A stretch of DNA of 64,000 nt, taken from Amycolatopsis arida (lineage in GTDB: Bacteria > Actinomycetota > Actinomycetes > Mycobacteriales > Pseudonocardiaceae). A model generated the notes under the pieces. It was not told where the DNA came from. It ran no database searches and was given only the letters and a program-made list of their open reading frames with translations. How positions within the stretch are numbered: position 1 is the first letter of the stretch; each line of letters begins with the position of its first letter. Below are positions 44,340-53,321 of this stretch, in pieces. The stretch is from positions 124,001 through 188,000 of the forward strand of contig NZ_FOWW01000003.1 of NCBI RefSeq assembly GCF_900115565.1, written 5' to 3'. A program made the position numbers and the translations under genes.

Positions 44340-44700
44340 TCATCGACAGCGGTCACGGCCAGCGAAGGCCACGGTGGCGCCCATGCGTCTCGAGCCCGTG
44401 GGGCCACCGGGCCCGGGACGCCCACGGCCAGCGCATGTCCAGCCCGTGGGGTCGCCAGGTCCGCAACACCTCGGCCAGTCCGCTCGACCCCGCGCCGACA
44501 GCAGGGCCGAAAAGCCCAAGACCAGCTCATTCAAGCCCGCGCCGACACCAGGTTCCAGAAGCCACGGCCAGCCCGCTCGAGCCCCACCGGCACCACAGCG
44601 AGAAGCCATGGCGAGCCCGCTCGAGCCCATGGCCAGTCCGCTCGAGCCCGTTGGGCCGCCGGTCCGAGACGCCCACTCACCTCGACCTTTCGCCCAGAAA
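44340..44700. repeat. Gene-free stretch of degenerate GCCCGCTCGAGCCC words
   Basis: No gene believed. Words like GCCAGCCCGCTCGAGCCC, GCCAGTCCGCTCGA and CCCGTGGGGCCACCGGG recur about six times. Frames are Arg/Pro/Ala-rich with no ribosome site. Confidence 0.5.
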
Positions 44701-44724
44701 CGGCACGAACGGAGCCGCCGAACC

Positions 44725-44830
44725 ACGAAGTTGTCCACATTTTCCGCAACCCCCTCCGCGCACCCCCACCCACCGATAGAATGGAAGCGGGGCCGCCCCC
44801 CTTGGAGTGGGTGGGGGGTGCGCTCGGGGG
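44725..44830 (-). repeat. Intergenic element copy C with one perfect DnaA box
   Basis: On the minus strand: TCCATTCTATCGG (44785-44773) then, after ~33 bp, TGTGGACAA (44739-44731; TTGTCCACA on the plus strand). Only one box remains; the flanking GCGGAAAATGTGGACAAC looks like a deletion joining the two boxes seen in A, B and D. Confidence 0.65.
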
Positions 44831-44906
44831 GTTTTGTCGAACTGCGCGGGAAAGTCTTGTTCGACCGCGGCGGTGGTGCCGGGCACGTCCTTCGACCATA
44901 GTGGAC

Positions 44907-45093
44907 GTGGCCGGCAGCGCCAGTGTCCGGCAACGCCAGTGCCCGGCAGCGCCAGTGCCCGGCAACGCTCGTGGCCGGCCGCGCTCGTGCCCGCCGCGCC
45001 AGTGGCCGGCCGCGCTCGTGGTCGGCAGCACCAGTGGCCCCGCTCCTGACCGGCAGCACCAGTGGCCGGCCACGCTCCTGGCCGGCCGCGCTC
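44907..45093 (+). repeat. 16-bp tandem array, about 12 units
   Basis: Units of GTGGCCGGCAGCGCCA type (44907-44922, 44923-44938, 44939-44954, 44955-44970, 44971-44986, and so on), two shortened to 14-15 bp, ending at about 45093. A 32-bp higher period alternates ...CGCCA and ...CGCTC endings. Lies between element C and the SARP gene stop. Confidence 0.8.
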
Positions 45094-45160
45094 GTGGTCG
45101 GCGCGGACACGTTCCCGCGGTCGGTGCGCACACACGGCGCCCGGTGCCTGCGTATACGCC

Positions 45161-48127
45161 TCAGCTGGCGCTGGACCAGGTGCGGGTCTGCACCAGGGCG
45201 CGGGCCACGTCCTGGCTGAACCACTTCATCGAGAGCCGGTCGAAAATGTCCTTCGCCGAGCACAGCGCCCGCTCCGCCTCGTCCCAGCGGCCGGTGCGCA
45301 CGCACAGCGCCCCGAGGCTGCGCAGCGTGTACGCCTGCCCCCTGCGGTCCCCGAGGGTCTCGAACACCTGCCGGCAACGCTCCAGGGACTCGGCCGCCGT
45401 GTCGTAGTCGTGCACCTGCGCGTCCAGGTCCGCCAGGCAGCGCAGGGTGAACGCCGCCGCGTGCGCGTGCCCGTGCTCGGTGAACAGCTCCAGCGACCGG
45501 GTCAGGCTCGCCCGCGCCGCCGCCGTGTCGCCGGTGTACCGCTGCACCTCACCCAGGCTGCGCAACGCGTGCGCCTCCCAGTGCCGGTCGCCGGTCCGCC
45601 GCGCCCCGGCCAGCGCCTCCTCCAGCAACGCCGCCGCCCGGTCGTAGCGCCCCGCCCGGCGCAGCACGTCCGCCCGCCGCTTCAACACCGCGATCACCGT
45701 GCGCTCGTCGCCGGCGCCCCGCGACAACCGCAGCGCCTCCGCGAAGCACCGGTCGGCCGAGGCGAACTCGCCCGCGTCCGCGAGCACCCCGGCCAGCTCG
45801 TCCAACGCCGTGGCGTGCACCCGGTCGTCGCCCGCGCCGGCGGCGACCTCGATGGCCCGCTGCAGCAGCTCCCTGGCCCGCCGCACCTGCCCGGTCTCCA
45901 CCAGCACGTCCGACTCCACCACCAGGGTCCTGGCCAACTCCACCCGGTCGTCGAGCCGGCGGAACCGCTCGGCCGCCGCGGTCAGGTACCGCACCGCGCT
46001 GGACACCTTCAGCTGCTGCCAGTGCAGCTCGCCCAGCCGGCGCATGCTCACCGCCTCCGCCCGCAGGTCGCCACCGCGCCGCGCCGCCCACACGGCGAGC
46101 ACGGTGACGTAGCGCGCCGCGGCGAGGCCGGGGCACACCGTCGCGCGCTCGGCGAACGTCTCGGCCACCTGCCACGCCCGCGACCACCACCGCCGGCGCA
46201 CCGCAGCCTGCACCACGGCGAGCACGTTGTCCGCCTCGACCTGGCACCACGGCGCCGGCTCCCGGGCCGCCCGCCCGGTGCGCATCGCCTCCAGGTAGTG
46301 GTCGAGCAGTCCGGCCAGCCCCGCCTCCAGCTCGGCGACCGAACCGTCGGACTCCGCCTTCTCCCTGGCGAACTCGGCGATCAGGTCGTGCAGCTGGTAC
46401 CGCACAGTCCCGAACCCGTCCCGGCCGGTGACCTGCGACATCTGTGCCTCGACCAGCGACTCGGCCACCTCGGCGCCGACCTCGGTCGGCACCCCCAGCA
46501 GGCGGGCCACCGCCGGCCGGGAGATCGCGGGCAACCGCACCTCGCCCAGCAGCCGCAGCGCCCGCCGGGTGGGCACGGCGCACTCGGCGTAGCTGACCTC
46601 GATGGTCGCCCGCACGTCGAGGTCGCCGGCCCGCATCTCGGCCAGCCGGGAGCGGCCGGCCCGGATCCGCGCGCCGAGCTCCTCGAGCGTCTCGTGCGGC
46701 CGCGCCGCCAGCTTCGCCCCGACGATCCGCACCGCCAGCGGCAGCCCGGCGCACAGCTCGAGCAGCCGGCGCGCCGCCTCCGGCTCGGCCGCCACCCTGT
46801 CCGTGCCGACGATTCCGGCCAGCAACTGCCACGACTCGTCCTCGGCGAACCCGCCCACCTGGATCGTCTTCACCCCGGCCAGCCCGAGCATCCGCCGCCG
46901 CGAGGTGACCAGCACGCCGCAGTCCGCGCCGGCCGGCAGCAACGCGCGCACCTGCGCCTCGTCCCGCGCGTCGTCGAGCAGCACGAGCACGCGGGCGTCC
47001 GCGGTGCGGCTGCGCCACAGCTGCTGCCGCTCGACGAAGCCGTGCGGGACGGCGTCCTCGGCGACGCCGATGGAGAGCAGGAACCGGCGCAGCACCTCGG
47101 CCGGCTGGCCGGGCTCGCTGGTGAGGTCGGCGACCAGCTGGCCGTCGCAGAACTCGCGGCGGAGCAGGTGCGCGGTGCGCACCGCGAGGGTGCTCTTGCC
47201 GATGCCGCCCGGCCCGCTCAGCGCCACCAGCCGCGGGCCGCGCCCGGTGAGCGCACCACGGATCCGTTCGAGCAGCTCGCCGCGGCCGGTGAAGTCGGCC
47301 AGCTGGGCGGGCACCTGCGCCGGGCTGGCGGGCACCACCGCGGGGCGCGCCGTGAGCGGCGACGCGTCCGCCCGCAGCCGGGCGCCGGCCTGCCGGAGCC
47401 GGGCGTTCATCGGCACCCCGGCAGCCTCTAGTGCGGCCGCCGTACGGTCGAACACCTCCCTGGCGGCCACTCCGCGGCCGGCGGTGACCAGCGCCTCGAT
47501 CAGCAGCGCGGCGAAGTTCTCCTGCGTGGGGTCGGCGGTGAGCCGCTCGGTGAGCCCACTGATCGCCTCGGTCACCTCACCGAGCGCGATGTCGACCTCG
47601 AACCGTTGCTCCAGCGCGGCGAGCCGGCGTTGCTCGAGCAGTCCGGCGTACCCGGACAGCAGCGGCCCGCGCCCGGTGTCCTGCAGCGCGGAACCGCGCC
47701 ACAGGGCCAGGCCGGCGCGAAGCTGCCGGCTCGCCTCGGCGAGGTCGCCCCTGGCTGCCGCGCGCTGGCCCGCCTCGGTGCGCCGGAGGAACTCGGTGGC
47801 ATCGAGCTCGTCGTCGCCGAGCACCAGCGTGTAGCAGCCCTGCCGGGTTCGGATCACCTGCTCGGGAGAGCGGGCCGGCACACCGGGGCAGCACAGCTTG
47901 CGCAGCGTCGACACCCTGCCCTGCAGGACGGCCCCCGCGGACTCCGGAACCCGGCCGGACCACAGCTCACCGGCCAGTGTCTCCGTGGTCACCGGCTGGT
48001 TGGCCTTGCTAAGCAGCACCGCGAGCACGGTGCGGACCTGGCGGGGGCCGATCGGCGACCCGTCCACGAGCATGGACCCGAGAATGCTGTACCGCACATG
48101 CACCGCCGCGAGTAGTTGAAGACTCAC
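45161..48127 (-). CDS. SARP-family AfsR-like regulator (HTH-BTAD-NB-ARC-TPR)
   Basis: About 988 residues from GTG 48127 (a later GTG before HVRYSILGSM may be the real start). Residues ~15-95: OmpR-like winged helix (GPRQVRTVLAVLLSKANQPVTTETLAGELWSG); ~100-245: BTAD; NB-ARC P-loop ALSGPGGIGKSTLAVRTA (~318-333) and RVLVLLDDARDEAQVRALL; the C-terminal ~350 residues are TPR repeats. Large AfsR-type activators are switched by phosphorylation or ligand and bind direct repeats ahead of targets. No biosynthetic cluster adjoins, so targets are unknown. Confidence 0.9.
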   Translation of the reverse strand: MSLQLLAAVHVRYSILGSMLVDGSPIGPRQVRTVLAVLLSKANQPVTTETLAGELWSGRVPESAGAVLQGRVSTLRKLCCPGVPARSPEQVIRTRQGCYTLVLGDDELDATEFLRRTEAGQRAAARGDLAEASRQLRAGLALWRGSALQDTGRGPLLSGYAGLLEQRRLAALEQRFEVDIALGEVTEAISGLTERLTADPTQENFAALLIEALVTAGRGVAAREVFDRTAAALEAAGVPMNARLRQAGARLRADASPLTARPAVVPASPAQVPAQLADFTGRGELLERIRGALTGRGPRLVALSGPGGIGKSTLAVRTAHLLRREFCDGQLVADLTSEPGQPAEVLRRFLLSIGVAEDAVPHGFVERQQLWRSRTADARVLVLLDDARDEAQVRALLPAGADCGVLVTSRRRMLGLAGVKTIQVGGFAEDESWQLLAGIVGTDRVAAEPEAARRLLELCAGLPLAVRIVGAKLAARPHETLEELGARIRAGRSRLAEMRAGDLDVRATIEVSYAECAVPTRRALRLLGEVRLPAISRPAVARLLGVPTEVGAEVAESLVEAQMSQVTGRDGFGTVRYQLHDLIAEFAREKAESDGSVAELEAGLAGLLDHYLEAMRTGRAAREPAPWCQVEADNVLAVVQAAVRRRWWSRAWQVAETFAERATVCPGLAAARYVTVLAVWAARRGGDLRAEAVSMRRLGELHWQQLKVSSAVRYLTAAAERFRRLDDRVELARTLVVESDVLVETGQVRRARELLQRAIEVAAGAGDDRVHATALDELAGVLADAGEFASADRCFAEALRLSRGAGDERTVIAVLKRRADVLRRAGRYDRAAALLEEALAGARRTGDRHWEAHALRSLGEVQRYTGDTAAARASLTRSLELFTEHGHAHAAAFTLRCLADLDAQVHDYDTAAESLERCRQVFETLGDRRGQAYTLRSLGALCVRTGRWDEAERALCSAKDIFDRLSMKWFSQDVARALVQTRTWSSAS

Positions 48128-48217
48128 CAATCAGGTGCGGGAACGGTGACGTTCCCCCAGTGGCAGTCAGCATCGGCCGTGCTCGATGGGAAATCAAGCG
48201 AATCCCGTCAGTGCGGA

Positions 48218-48247
48218 CCGAAAAGGAAAGAATGTTCACCTTTTCGG
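48218..48247 (-). terminator. Hairpin between the PLD gene stop and the SARP start
   Basis: Perfect 9-bp stem CCGAAAAGG (48218-48226)/CCTTTTCGG (48239-48247), 12-base loop. It lies after the minus-strand phospholipase D gene (stop 48304) and before SARP (start 48127): likely its terminator, or an operator in the SARP promoter. Confidence 0.5.
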
Positions 48248-48303
48248 CCGGAGGTGGCTGAGCCGGGCGCGGGAGCGGGTTGCCCCCCACATGGGAGGTC
48301 CGG

Positions 48304-49539
48304 TCAGGGGCAGGATCCCTCTCCCGGCTTGGGGTTGGAGCACTTCGCCCTGCTCCAGATCGTGGCGAAGTTGTCCGCGAAGCCACGGCCCACCACCGGG
48401 TTCTCGATCTTGGTGAGGATCTCGTCGTTGCTGCGCAGCGCGGCGCCGGACAGGTTGTGCGATCCGCTGAACACGATCGACCGATTGGCCGTCTCGTTGT
48501 AGTGCCCCCGGTAGATCATGTACTTCGAATGGATGCTCACCTTGCGGCCGTCGATGTTGTCGGCGTCGTTGTCCAGGTACCGCTTGAGCGAGATGTTGGC
48601 CCTGCCGCGGAGCTTGCCCAGCGCGTCCGCGCCGATCGCGTCGTAGACGATCCGCACCTTGCAGCCGAGCCGGGCGATCCGGACGATCTCGTCCACCACC
48701 GGGGTGCGGGCGTCGCTGATGTGCGCCTGCGCGATGTCCAACGCGCAGCCGGGCTCGGCCCGTTTCACGTAGGACAGGATCTGTGCGTAGGTGTCGGTGC
48801 GGTGCTCCTCGGACCGGCCGCCGCGGGAGTCAGCACGCGGCGACATGTAGGTGGTGACCAGGCTGGCCGTCGACTTGTGGTAGCCGCCGTTCGAGAAGTA
48901 GCCGTTGTCCTTGCGCTGCGCCAGCATCCGGTCCATGTGCTGCCGGTAGTAGCCGTACAGGCCGGCGTCGCCGGACATGATCACCGCGTGGTTGAACAGG
49001 TTGCCCTGCGAGTTCGTCAGGTTGTGCGACGACACCACCACCACGTCGGTGAGGTTCCCGGTCTTCGAGAACATCCAGAGCTTGTTGTGGTTGATGGAGT
49101 GCGGTGTCCCACGGTTGGCGATGCACGCCGTGTTGTCCCCGCCCGGCCCGCAGAAGACGAGCCTGGTGAACCCGGCCGCTTTGAGGATCTTGGTGGGCTC
49201 GTTGGCCGGGTTGTCGTCGGCGCCGCCGTCGATGGCGATGCGCACCCGCACGCCGCGCTCCCGCGCGCGTTTCAAGGCCTCGGCGACCGGGTTGCGGGTC
49301 CACGAGTAGACCGAGAAGTCGATCTGCGCGCCCGCCGGCGTGCCGTCGATCAGCCGGATCAGCCTGGACTCGATCCGGTGGTCCCGGTCGCCCCGGTCCG
49401 ACGGCTCGTTGAAGACGGTCTCCATCGTGGCCGCCGCTGCGGCCTCGGTGGGCTCGGCGGCGGGAGCGAGCAGGCTGCCGGCGGCGAGCAGCGTGGTGAC
49501 CCCGAGCACGAGGCCGCGGGCCGTGCGAATCCTGGTCAT
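48304..49539 (-). CDS. Secreted phospholipase D-like protein
   Basis: 411 residues from ATG 49539 (GGGGAG upstream); the frame open to 49920 is not supported. Signal peptide to ~34. Two HKD motifs of the PLD superfamily: HNKLWMFSKTG (~150) and HSKYMIYRGH (~325), each with the serine/asparagine tail (NLTNSQ; SGSHNLSG). Secreted phosphodiesterase that could act on phospholipids or nucleic acids; cannot be told which. Two Cys pairs fit an exported protein. Confidence 0.9.
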   Translation of the reverse strand: MTRIRTARGLVLGVTTLLAAGSLLAPAAEPTEAAAAATMETVFNEPSDRGDRDHRIESRLIRLIDGTPAGAQIDFSVYSWTRNPVAEALKRARERGVRVRIAIDGGADDNPANEPTKILKAAGFTRLVFCGPGGDNTACIANRGTPHSINHNKLWMFSKTGNLTDVVVVSSHNLTNSQGNLFNHAVIMSGDAGLYGYYRQHMDRMLAQRKDNGYFSNGGYHKSTASLVTTYMSPRADSRGGRSEEHRTDTYAQILSYVKRAEPGCALDIAQAHISDARTPVVDEIVRIARLGCKVRIVYDAIGADALGKLRGRANISLKRYLDNDADNIDGRKVSIHSKYMIYRGHYNETANRSIVFSGSHNLSGAALRSNDEILTKIENPVVGRGFADNFATIWSRAKCSNPKPGEGSCP

Positions 49540-49739
49540 CGTGCTCCCCGGACTTCCGCGGGCAGGGACGACCAGGAGCCAACCACGCCGCACAGCGCCG
49601 GGACCAGACCGATCCCGGCGGCCAACGAATCGCCAACGAAACCCTTCAGCGCCGAGTCGCGTTCTTGCGGGTCCGTGCGGATCAGTTCGGTCAGCGCGGT
49701 CAGCGTGGGTCAGTGCGGCCCGGCTCGGCCCAGTAGAGC

Positions 49740-49916
49740 TCAGCGCCCGCCGGCCAGCCAGCCGACGCCGCGGCAGAGCAGGCAGTCCTGGGCGCTCCGC
49801 TCGCCGTACGCCGCGACCATGAGCCCGGTGCCGCCGCAGTCCGGGCACCACCGCCAGCCCAGGCCCACGGCCTCGCCGGTGTCGTTTCGGGTGGACGTGT
49901 CGGTACGGGTTGCCAT
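49740..49916 (-). CDS. Small zinc-ribbon protein with two CxxCxGxG motifs
   Basis: 58 residues from ATG 49916, GGGAG upstream (the 115-residue longer frame starts with Arg/Gly/Thr-rich DNA and is rejected). CPDCGGTG and CLLCRGVG are spaced as in a single half of the DnaJ cysteine-rich zinc finger. Eighteen N-terminal residues are Thr/Asp-rich. I cannot name the family; likely a zinc-binding adaptor. Single gene between the PLD protein and the regulator at 50147. Confidence 0.7.
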   Translation of the reverse strand: MATRTDTSTRNDTGEAVGLGWRWCPDCGGTGLMVAAYGERSAQDCLLCRGVGWLAGGR

Positions 49917-50088
49917 CCACGAACTCCCTTCGCCGTCTCCTCCTCCCGGCCGCGCGTCGCTCCCACCCGAGCTCGGTCGATGCCGGGCGGTCGTCACGTG
50001 GCCGGTCCTGCTGGCCGCGGGTGATCCGGTGCCGACGGCGGTGGTTCGCCGGGCACCGCCCGGGCGGGTGCCGGTTGGCCTCCCCAAC

Positions 50089-50140
50089 CGTTATAACGCG
50101 TCGTCAGGACGTTGACAACAACGAATGTCGTCCCGATGAT
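50089..50140 (+). promoter_or_regulatory. Palindrome plus consensus promoter, leaderless
   Basis: CGTTATAACG (50089-50098) is a perfect palindrome. TTGACA (50112-50117), 17-bp spacer and GATGAT (50135-50140) form a near-ideal promoter whose start falls at or beside the ATG at 50147, with no Shine-Dalgarno. Confidence 0.6.
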
Positions 50141-50146
50141 GACGTC

Positions 50147-50767
50147 ATGGGCTCGGTGGAGGATCAGGTGTACGGCGACGTCGGCGAGGCGCTGGACCGG
50201 GTGCGCGAGGTGGTCCGGCGGGACCTCGGCGAGCTCGACGTACCCGAGGTGGTCACGGCGCTGACCCTGCTGCACCAGCTCCGTTCGGAGCTGAGCGGCT
50301 GGGAGCCGGAGCTGATCGGCCGGGCTCGGGAGCTGGGCGCGAGCTGGGCGGAGCTCGCTCCGGCGCTCGGCGTGGCCAGCCGGCAGGCCGCGGAGCGCCG
50401 GTACCTGCGGCTACGGCCGTCCGAGAAGGGCGGCGCGACCGGCGAGCAGCGGGTACGCGCGGTCCGGGACCAGCGGGCCGGCGACCGCGCCGTCGGCCAG
50501 TGGGCCAGGGACAACTCGGCGACGTTGCGTGGACTCGCCGGCGAGGTGGGTGCGGTGCGCGGACTCTCCCCCGCCGGCCAACGCTCGACCAGGGCAGTGC
50601 ACCGGGCGCTCGCCGCGGACGACGCGACCGCGCTGCTGCCGCCCCTCGCGGAGGCCCGCCGGCACCTGGCCGAGAGCCACCCCGAGCTCGCCGAGCGGAT
50701 CGACAGCCTGAGCGACGAGGTCGACCAGCTGCGGCGGAGCGCCACCACCCGGCGCCGCGGCCGGTGA
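50147..50767 (+). CDS. HSP18-regulator-like DNA-binding protein
   Basis: 206 residues from ATG 50147. DLDVPEVVTALTLLHQLRSELSGWEPELIGRARELGASWAELAPALGVASRQAAERRYLRLRPS contains a helix-turn-helix (SWAELAPALGVASRQAAERRYL), the pattern of actinobacterial proteins annotated as HSP18 transcriptional regulator. The rest is Arg/Ala-rich and helical (leucine-zipper-like end). Leaderless promoter and perfect palindrome upstream; a 14-bp-stem terminator follows at 50901. Stress regulation is inferred from family naming. Confidence 0.72.
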   Translation: MGSVEDQVYGDVGEALDRVREVVRRDLGELDVPEVVTALTLLHQLRSELSGWEPELIGRARELGASWAELAPALGVASRQAAERRYLRLRPSEKGGATGEQRVRAVRDQRAGDRAVGQWARDNSATLRGLAGEVGAVRGLSPAGQRSTRAVHRALAADDATALLPPLAEARRHLAESHPELAERIDSLSDEVDQLRRSATTRRRGR

Positions 50768-50900
50768 GGACGGTCGCCGCCGAGGTGAACCGCGACGCGG
50801 GTGGCCCGGATGCCCGGGCCACCGGCACGCCGTGGTTCGCCGGCCGGGGTGCGGCCGGCACGCCGCACCGGGCGAGCGCGGTCGGCTCCGCCCGCGCGGC

Positions 50901-50938
50901 GTCACCTCCCCCGGACCCCCAGGACCGGGGGAGGTGAC
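50901..50938 (+). terminator. Intrinsic terminator of the gene at 50147
   Basis: Perfect 14-bp GC stem (50901-50914 with 50925-50938), 10-base loop, followed by TTCC. Confidence 0.75.
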
Positions 50939-50983
50939 TTCCACCGAAGTGGATCTACGAAGCGCCCATCCGCTTCACACGAG

Positions 50984-51018
50984 TGGAGCCAGCCATGTTT
51001 GGAGCCTAGACTGGAGTC
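50984..51018 (+). promoter_or_regulatory. Three TGGAGYC direct repeats upstream of the EspR-like gene
   Basis: TGGAGCC at 50984, 51000 and TGGAGTC at 51012, within the promoter region of the XRE gene. Possible operator of an XRE dimer. Confidence 0.4.
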
Positions 51019-51105
51019 ACGTAGGTTTCAACTGGCAAAGAACGCATCGCCCGTGCGGCCGTTTCCCTGAGTGGAAGCTCGCCGACGATCTATGGGGAGG
51101 TCGCG

Positions 51106-51564
51106 ATGGTTGAGCAGGGAAGACAGGGCCGCGCACTGGCCGACAAACTCAATCACCTGTTCGTCTACAAGACACCGCGTGACGGGCAGGAGTACAGCAA
51201 CGAGCAGGTCGCCAACGCCATCTCCGCCCAGGGCGACGTGAAGATCTCGCAGAGCTACATCTGGCAGCTCCGCAAGGGCAAGAAGGACAACCCGACGTTC
51301 AAGCACCTGCAGGCGCTGGCCGCGTTCTTCGGCGTCCCGGTGAGCTACTTCTTCGACGACGAGGTCACCGACCGCGTCGACCAGCAGCTCCAGGCGCTGA
51401 AGTCGGAGCAGCGACGGCTCAACGAGATCGCGGCCAGCAGCGAGGCGCAGCTCATGGCCATGCGGGCCGGCGAGCTGTCGCCGAGCCGGCGGCGCCTGGT
51501 GATGGAGCTGCTCGACGTCGTGTACCGGGAGGAGCAGGCCGGCAGGTCCGACACCGAGGACTAG
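51106..51564 (+). CDS. EspR-like XRE DNA-binding protein
   Basis: 152 residues from ATG 51106 (GGGGAGGTCGCG upstream). Residues ~10-90: LADKLNHLFVYKTPRDGQEYSNEQVANAISAQGDVKISQSYIWQLRKGKKDNPTFKHLQALAAFFGVPVSYFFDDE, closely matching the HTH of mycobacterial EspR (RLNRLFDTVYP..., SxxYLxQLRxGxxxxP). C-terminal helices ~95-150 give the dimer domain. In Actinobacteria it is often followed by an ImmA/IrrE peptidase that cleaves or is paired with it, as here, 87 bp downstream. Confidence 0.88.
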   Translation: MVEQGRQGRALADKLNHLFVYKTPRDGQEYSNEQVANAISAQGDVKISQSYIWQLRKGKKDNPTFKHLQALAAFFGVPVSYFFDDEVTDRVDQQLQALKSEQRRLNEIAASSEAQLMAMRAGELSPSRRRLVMELLDVVYREEQAGRSDTED

Positions 51565-51651
51565 CACCCGCTCCGGTGGTCCGCACGGCGCGGACACCGG
51601 CTACCGTAGTCGGTGCGGTTTGTCCGGAGCGGGCGCTGGGAGTGGTGACCG

Positions 51652-52203
51652 GTGCGAGAGCGGGAGTTGCGCCGCCGGTGCCGGCGGTTGCTGAACGAGC
51701 TGGACATACGTCCACCGCTCGACGTGGTCGAGCTGTGCCGGAAGGTCGGCGAGCAGCGCGGTCGGCCGATCCGGCTGATGGCGCACCCGATTCCGGTACC
51801 GGGGCCGTTCGGAGTGTGGATCGCGACGAAGACCGTGGACTACATCCTCTACCAGCAGGAGACCAGTAGGTCCCACCAGTGCCACATCATCCTGCACGAG
51901 CTCGGTCACATCATCGCCGGCCACCGCAGTGACCAGGACGACGACGCGCTGATGAGCGAGCTCTACCCGGACGTGAAGCCGGCCACGCTCCGCGAGAGGT
52001 ACCCGGACCTGGACACCGACGCCGTGCGCCGCGCGCTGCGCCGCACCTCCTACGACACCGACCAGGAACGCGAGGCGGAGACCGTCGCGACGATCATCCT
52101 GGAGTGGGCGTCGGTGCTCGACCGGGTGGCGCCGGAGACGTCGGCCGAGGCCGCGGCGCAGCGCATGGAGACGGCGCTCGGCGATCGGCTGGGCTGGCTG
52201 TGA
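51652..52203 (+). CDS. ImmA/IrrE-family metallo-endopeptidase
   Basis: 183 residues from GTG 51652. HELGHIIAGH (82-91) is the zinc HExxH motif with the conserved second His following, and IRPPLDVVELCRKVGEQRGRPIRLMAHP fits the N-terminal region. Relatives such as ImmA and IrrE/PprI cleave XRE-type repressors on stress. The regulator immediately upstream is the probable target, and the membrane gene that overlaps its stop is the likely output. Start overlaps nothing; GTGA overlap with the next gene. Confidence 0.9.
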   Translation: MRERELRRRCRRLLNELDIRPPLDVVELCRKVGEQRGRPIRLMAHPIPVPGPFGVWIATKTVDYILYQQETSRSHQCHIILHELGHIIAGHRSDQDDDALMSELYPDVKPATLRERYPDLDTDAVRRALRRTSYDTDQEREAETVATIILEWASVLDRVAPETSAEAAAQRMETALGDRLGWL

Positions 52204-53312
52204 GCTCCACCACTCCCGCGGTCGTCATGACCGCCGCGCAGGGCGCGCTGCTCTACGCCGCCCTGTTGTGGAAGCTCTACCAGCTGGTTCGGGCGCCGCG
52301 GGACGTGCCGCTGCGAATGGTGACCCTGTGCCTGGCCTGCGCGGCCGCCGCGTTCCCGTTCGGCATCGCGGCCGGCAACGTCGTGCAGCCGGACACCGGG
52401 CCGATGCCGCTCACCTATGCCCAGTACGCGCTGCTGGCGCTGGTGGTCTACATGCTGGTCTGCTTCTTCCTGTTCGCCGAGGGGACCAGCCCGCGGGCGG
52501 TGTCCGCCGCCCGGCGGCAGGGAGCCGTGGTGGTGGCCGCGCTGGTGGTGATGACGGCCGCCGCGCTGACCGTCCCGCTCGACCTGCCACCGGAGGAGTA
52601 CCCGGCCGGCAACGTCGCGGTGTTCTACCTCGCCGCCAACGCCTACCTCGGCTTCGGGCTGGCCAGCGCGTTCGTCGGGGCGCGGAGGTACGCCCGCGGG
52701 GCGCAGCCGCGGCTGGCCCGCGGCCTGCTGCTGGCCTCGGCCGGCATGGTGCTGATGGTGCTCGGCACGGCGGTGCTGCTGGTGGTCAACGGCGCCACCT
52801 GGGCCGGAGCGACCGTGCCGGCGGCGCTGTTCCCCGCGGTGACGTTCACGTTGCTGCCGGGGATCCTGCTGTTCATCGTGGGCGTCAGCTATCCCGGCGT
52901 GGCCACCCGGCTCGCCGCGGCGCGGGTGTGGCTGCAGCATCTGCGCATGTACCACCGGCTGGCGCCGCTGTGGCGGGAGCTGAACGCGGCCTTCCCGGAG
53001 GACGCGCTGCACCGGGTGCCCGGCCCGGCGTGGCGGGACGCGCTCAACCCGTTCGCGATGAACCGGCGCTACTACCGGCGGGTCATCGAGTGCCGGGACG
53101 GGCTGGTGCGGCTCAGCCCGTACCTGCCCGGCGACGAGCCAGCCACCGATCCGGTGGAGCTGGCCCATCGGCTGCGGGCGGCGCTGCGCTCGCGGGCCGA
53201 GGGGCGGGCGGTGCGGCCGCGGGCCGTCGCACTGGCGGTGCCGATGAGTGACGCGCTGGAGGACGACGTCCGAGAGCTGGCCGCGCTGTCCCGGGCGCTA
53301 CGGACGGCGTGA
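52200..53312 (+). CDS. MAB_1171c-type multi-pass membrane protein
   Basis: 370 residues from GTG 52200, overlapping the peptidase stop; the frame to 52104 is the peptidase gene. Seven predicted transmembrane helices in residues ~5-225 (ALLYAALLWKLYQLVRAP; VTLCLACAAAAFPFGIAAGNVV; YALLALVVYMLVCFFLFAEG; ...), then a soluble ~145-residue domain (HRLAPLWRELNAAFPEDALHRV). Matches the family annotated as MAB_1171c putative transporter. No known transport motif; role unknown. Confidence 0.78.
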   Translation: MSSTTPAVVMTAAQGALLYAALLWKLYQLVRAPRDVPLRMVTLCLACAAAAFPFGIAAGNVVQPDTGPMPLTYAQYALLALVVYMLVCFFLFAEGTSPRAVSAARRQGAVVVAALVVMTAAALTVPLDLPPEEYPAGNVAVFYLAANAYLGFGLASAFVGARRYARGAQPRLARGLLLASAGMVLMVLGTAVLLVVNGATWAGATVPAALFPAVTFTLLPGILLFIVGVSYPGVATRLAAARVWLQHLRMYHRLAPLWRELNAAFPEDALHRVPGPAWRDALNPFAMNRRYYRRVIECRDGLVRLSPYLPGDEPATDPVELAHRLRAALRSRAEGRAVRPRAVALAVPMSDALEDDVRELAALSRALRTA

Positions 53313-53321
53313 TCGGGGACC

